DNA of 64,000 nucleotides. It comes from Halorubrum rutilum (lineage in GTDB: Archaea > Halobacteriota > Halobacteria > Halobacteriales > Haloferacaceae). The notes beneath the pieces were generated by a model. That model was not told where the DNA came from. It ran no database searches and worked only from the letters and a program-made list of their open reading frames with translations. The stretch spans positions 34,011 through 98,010 of the forward strand of contig NZ_JANHDN010000011.1 of assembly GCF_024494565.1 (NCBI RefSeq). Reading direction: 5' to 3'. Shown here piece by piece: positions 61,488 to 64,000 of the stretch (the first letter of the stretch is position 1; the number at the start of each line of letters is the position of its first letter). The position numbers and the translations under genes are program-made.

Positions 61488-61512
61488 GGTTGGGTTCAAA
61501 TCCTCGTCCGGG
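61488..61512 (+). other. tRNA T-arm-like fragment (plus strand)
   Basis: The plus strand reads GGTTGGGTTCAAATCC followed by TCGTCCGGG, another T-arm-like piece (GGTTCAAATCC). It lies between the fragment at 61424 and the tRNA-Ser gene. No D-arm or anticodon arm is found around it. Confidence 0.35.
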
Positions 61513-61574
61513 TTCGTCGACGCCGGACTCGCTCCTCGCTCCGCTCCTCGCTCGTGATCGGCGTCGACAAAGAA

Positions 61575-61656
61575 CGCCAGGAGAGGGATTTGAACCCCCG
61601 ATCCCGGAAGGGAACACGCTTTCCAGGCGTGCGCCTTACCACTCGGCCATCCTGGC
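61575..61656 (-). tRNA. tRNA-Ser(GGA)
   Basis: This 82-nt class II tRNA is on the minus strand. The acceptor stem GCCAGGA pairs with TCCTGGC, and the discriminator is G. The anticodon stem CACGC/GCGTG encloses the loop CTGGAAA, giving anticodon GGA (reads UCC and UCU). A long variable arm (TTCCC...GGGAT) marks serine. The T-arm is GGGGGTTCAAATCCC. CCA is not encoded. No intron is seen. Confidence 0.93.
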
Positions 61657-61683
61657 TCACGCCGAGATAATCCGGTGCGACTG

Positions 61684-61986
61684 TTAAGTCCTTCTTTTCA
61701 CGCGCTTCGCACGCAGACGGTGTTCGGTCGCGTAGGCGATTCCGCCGGACGCGACGGCGACGGCCGCGGCGAGACCGACCACGCCGCCGTACCCGACCGG
61801 GAGGTCGCCCGCGACGATCAGGAACCCCTGCGCGAGCACGACGAACCCGAACCCGCCGACGAGCCCCCACAGGGCCGCCGACTTCGCCCTGGCGCGCTTC
61901 GCCGGCCGCGCGGCGGGGGCGTCCGAGCGACCTCCCGCCTCGCGTTCGTCGCCCTCGCTCCCGCCCTCGTCGCCCTCGGCGGTCAT
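61684..61986 (-). CDS. Small haloarchaeal membrane protein with acidic N-terminus
   Basis: This is a 100-aa protein. About 30 acidic and basic residues lead into two helices: ALWGLVGGFGFVVLAQGFLI and YGGVVGLAAAVAVASGGIAY, and the tail is basic (HRLRAKRVKRRT). Function unknown. Its ATG follows directly on the stop of the RidA gene (no gap), so the two are co-transcribed. Confidence 0.74.
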   Translation of the reverse strand: MTAEGDEGGSEGDEREAGGRSDAPAARPAKRARAKSAALWGLVGGFGFVVLAQGFLIVAGDLPVGYGGVVGLAAAVAVASGGIAYATEHRLRAKRVKRRT

Positions 61987-62367
61987 CTACTCGACGGCGG
62001 CGACCGCCTCGATCTCGATCCCGACGCCCTTCGGGAGCGCGCCCGCCTGTACCGCCGACCGCGCCGGCGGCGACTCGTCGAAGTAGTCCGCGTACGTCGC
62101 GTTCATCTCGTCGAAGTCGTCGATGTCGGCGAGGAAGACGGTCGTCTTCAACACGTCCGCCGGCGCCGCGCCCGCCTCGTCGAGCACGGCGACGAGGTTG
62201 TCGAGGGCCCGCTCCGTCTGTTCCGCGATCGGCGCGTCGCCGAGGAGCTCGCCGTCGGGCGTCAGCGGGATCTGCCCGGCCGTGAAGACGAGCTCGCCGT
62301 TCGTCGTCGCCTGGCTGTACGCCCCGACCGCCTCGGGCGCCGCGTCGGTGTGAACGATCTCCTTCAT
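61987..62367 (-). CDS. ridA: RidA-family enamine/imine deaminase
   Basis: This 126-aa protein begins MKEIVHTDAAPEAVGAYSQA. The RidA signature is PARSAVQAGALPKGVGIEIE, with the active-site Arg in ARSAVQ, and TTVFLADIDDFDEMNATYAD is conserved. It hydrolyses reactive imines made by PLP enzymes. The ATG at 62367 begins the fold; an upstream frame is noncoding. It precedes the small membrane protein in the same operon. Confidence 0.92.
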   Translation of the reverse strand: MKEIVHTDAAPEAVGAYSQATTNGELVFTAGQIPLTPDGELLGDAPIAEQTERALDNLVAVLDEAGAAPADVLKTTVFLADIDDFDEMNATYADYFDESPPARSAVQAGALPKGVGIEIEAVAAVE

Positions 62368-62473
62368 GTACCCCCTCGTTCGGCGGGCCGCCCTAAGAGT
62401 GCCGGGGACCCGAGCGAACCCCCCCCTCCGACCGCCGTTGGGCATATATTCCTCGCCTGCTAACACACACCAT

Positions 62474-62890
62474 ATGACGGGTGGCAACCTCCTTCCGGTC
62501 GCCGCGGTGTTCGTCGGGGTGCTCGCCGCCAACGTCGTGCTCGCGTGGCTCCTCGCGAGGCGGAACTGGGACCCGCCCGAAGCGCTCGGCTCCCCGGGTG
62601 ACTCGTCGCCGTCGGAGTCGATTCTGGAGGAGGACTCCGACTCCGACGGCGCCGCGGCCGCCGGGCCGGAGTTCGCCGTGGGCGCCGACGCCGGCTCGAC
62701 GGCGAGCGGGACCGACCCGGACGGGGACCCGCCGCCGCTCGACGCCGACGGCGAGACCGTCGTCTGCCGGCACTGCGGGGCCGAGAACCGGCCGGACTTC
62801 CGCTACTGTCGGTGGTGCGTCCGGTCGGGGTTCGCGGGCGACGGCTCGGGCGCCGCCGGGGGGTCGGCGGTGACCGAGCGCTCGCTGTGA
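62474..62890 (+). CDS. Membrane-anchored zinc-ribbon protein
   Basis: This is a 138-aa protein. An N-terminal membrane helix (LLPVAAVFVGVLAANVVLAW) is followed by an acidic linker and then a C-terminal zinc ribbon: CRHCGAENRPDFRYCRWC. It resembles the DUF7577-type haloarchaeal proteins. Function unknown. It is divergent from ridA. Confidence 0.75.
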   Translation: MTGGNLLPVAAVFVGVLAANVVLAWLLARRNWDPPEALGSPGDSSPSESILEEDSDSDGAAAAGPEFAVGADAGSTASGTDPDGDPPPLDADGETVVCRHCGAENRPDFRYCRWCVRSGFAGDGSGAAGGSAVTERSL

Positions 62891-62942
62891 GCGCGGCCGG
62901 TCGGTCCGAGCCGAGTCGGCGTCGGCACGGACCCGACCGGCG

Positions 62943-63755
62943 CTAGTCCGCGTCCACGCGACAGCCGCCGGAGTAGTCGATCCCGTCGATCGTCTCGATG
63001 CCGTCGTCGCCGCACACCGGACAGTCCGGATTCCGGCGGTAGGGCACCGTCTCGAAGCTCAGGTCCATCGCGTCGTAGAAGAGGAGCCGGCCGTCGAGCG
63101 TCTCGCCCGCGTCGAGCAGGAGTTTGATCGCCTCGGTCGCCTGGATACACCCGACCGTGCCGGGGAGCACGCCGAGCACGCCGGTCGCCGCGCAGTCGGG
63201 GACCGTCCCGGGCTCGGGCGCCTCGGGGAACAGACACCGGTAGCAGGGGCCGTCGGGGACGAGCGTCGTCGCCTGCCCCTCGAACTTGTAGATCGCGCCG
63301 TGGACGACGGGCACCCCCTCGATCCGGGCCGCGTCGTTGACGACGTACCGCGTCCGGAAGTTGTCCGCGCAGTCGACGACGACGTCGTGCCCGGCGAGCA
63401 GGTCGCGCACGTTCCCCTCGTCGAGGCGCGTCTCGTGCGTCTCCACGTCGATGTCGGGGTTGAGCCGGTCGACGTACCTGGCCGCGGACTCGACCTTCGG
63501 CTCGCCCACGTCGGCGTCGCCGTGGACCACTTGCCGCTGGAGGTTCGAGCGCTCGACGACGTCGTCGTCGACGATCCCGAGCGTCCCCACGCCGGCGGCC
63601 GCGAGGTACTGGATGACGGGCGCGCCGAGCCCGCCCGCTCCAATGACGAGAGCGCGGCCGTCGAGGAGGCGTCGCTGTCCCTCCGGGCCGACCTCGTCCA
63701 TGATGACGTGCCTGGAGTACCGGTCGAGCTGGTCGGCGTCGAGCGAGAGACTCAT
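62943..63755 (-). CDS. ubaA: E1-like enzyme UbaA (ThiF/MoeB family)
   Basis: This is a 270-aa adenylating enzyme for SAMPs and sulfur carriers. The ATP-binding motif is LVIGAGGLGAPVIQYLAAAG, the adenylation Arg region is RSNLQRQVVHGDADVGEPKV, and zinc ligands are CYRC (171-174) and CPVCG near the C-terminus. The putative catalytic Cys188 sits in VPDCAATGVLGVL, and the equivalent Cys of Haloferax UbaA is also number 188. It adenylates the C-terminal diglycine of SAMPs for conjugation, tRNA thiolation and molybdopterin synthesis. Start at the ATG before SLSLDADQLDRYSRH. Repeat copy H lies upstream. Confidence 0.95.
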   Translation of the reverse strand: MSLSLDADQLDRYSRHVIMDEVGPEGQRRLLDGRALVIGAGGLGAPVIQYLAAAGVGTLGIVDDDVVERSNLQRQVVHGDADVGEPKVESAARYVDRLNPDIDVETHETRLDEGNVRDLLAGHDVVVDCADNFRTRYVVNDAARIEGVPVVHGAIYKFEGQATTLVPDGPCYRCLFPEAPEPGTVPDCAATGVLGVLPGTVGCIQATEAIKLLLDAGETLDGRLLFYDAMDLSFETVPYRRNPDCPVCGDDGIETIDGIDYSGGCRVDAD

Positions 63756-63833
63756 GGGTCGACGTGGGCGGGGCGACGGTATAATCGTGTTCCCGAGCGC
63801 ACTCCATCGTTGCTGGTGTGGCGCCGACTGCGG

Positions 63834-64000
63834 TGAACACCGCCAGAGCCCCAGCCGCTCGGCGATACACGGTTGATCCCGGTTCGGTAGTGAACACCGC
63901 CAAAGCCCCAGTCGTCGAGGACGGCGCACGCTCGTTGCGCGCTTCGGTCGCTCGCGTTGCTCGCTCCCTCCAGTGCTTACGTCGCCTGCGCCGTCCTCGA
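63834..64000 (-). repeat. Dispersed structured repeat, copy H, cut by the window end
   Basis: Only the 3' part is visible. Stem 3 is a 14-bp perfect inverted repeat (63915-63928 against 63987-64000). Two tail units read on the minus strand have cores at 63903-63912 and 63846-63855, spacing 57. The rest of the element lies beyond the window. Copy H is upstream of ubaA. Confidence 0.8.

Overview
The window is GC-rich chromosomal DNA from a haloarchaeon, most likely Halorubrum or a close relative. The proteins are strongly acidic. The informational genes are archaeal: FtsZ2, SMC/ScpA, RfcS, thermosome, L15e, ABCE1, GatB, SAMP2 and UbaA. Many starts lie about 25-30 nt behind a TATA box, the leaderless layout usual in haloarchaea. 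I see no plasmid, virus, IS transposase, integrase or cas gene.

Layout. 1-2.2 kb: the end of a receiver/PAS protein, a dispersed repeat and ncsA (tRNA 2-thiolation). 2.3-9.4 kb: an unassigned biosynthetic cluster (SAM methyltransferase, GT4 glycosyltransferase, PTPS-like pterin enzyme, a Gfo/Idh-aldo-keto reductase fusion, a small membrane protein, CDP-alcohol phosphatidyltransferase and a zinc-free MDR dehydrogenase). 9.5-17 kb: division and chromosome genes (ftsZ2, two ribbon-helix-helix regulators around an operator-like array, a coiled-coil protein, smc, scpA). 17-25 kb: GT2, mtnP, a UPF0324 transporter, HD hydrolases, a nucleoside phosphorylase and a phosphoribosyltransferase. 25-32 kb: gatB, samp2, GNAT, two histidine kinases and rlmE. 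32-40 kb: DHFR, an ornithine cyclodeaminase-like enzyme, PiT transporter, phosphodiesterase, rfcS and etfBA. 40-47 kb: secreted and membrane haloarchaeal proteins, a methyltransferase and a 2-hydroxyacid dehydrogenase. 47-57 kb: EMC6-like protein, ABCE1, Sua5, a redoxin pair, CNNM transporter, a putative metalloprotease, a queuosine-precursor-type transporter and an NSS transporter. 57-64 kb: rpl15e, thermosome, tRNA-Ser(GGA), RidA and ubaA.

The most striking feature is a family of eight dispersed intergenic elements (about 0.81, 18.3, 25.2, 33.9, 36.6, 53.4, 58.7 and 63.8 kb). Each complete copy can fold into three consecutive stems whose arms differ between copies but stay complementary within each copy. 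Most copies are followed by one or two further GGCTGGGGCTTTGG-type units spaced about 57 bp apart. This looks like a selected structured RNA or a structured mobile element, and I cannot name it.

Other linked systems are the SAMP/UbaA/NcsA sulfur-transfer parts spread over the window (1.25, 27.2 and 62.9 kb), with a SAMP2 that carries six residues after its diglycine, and an rfcS gene with a short run of codons unlike the rest of the gene at a conserved motif, possibly an intein scar.
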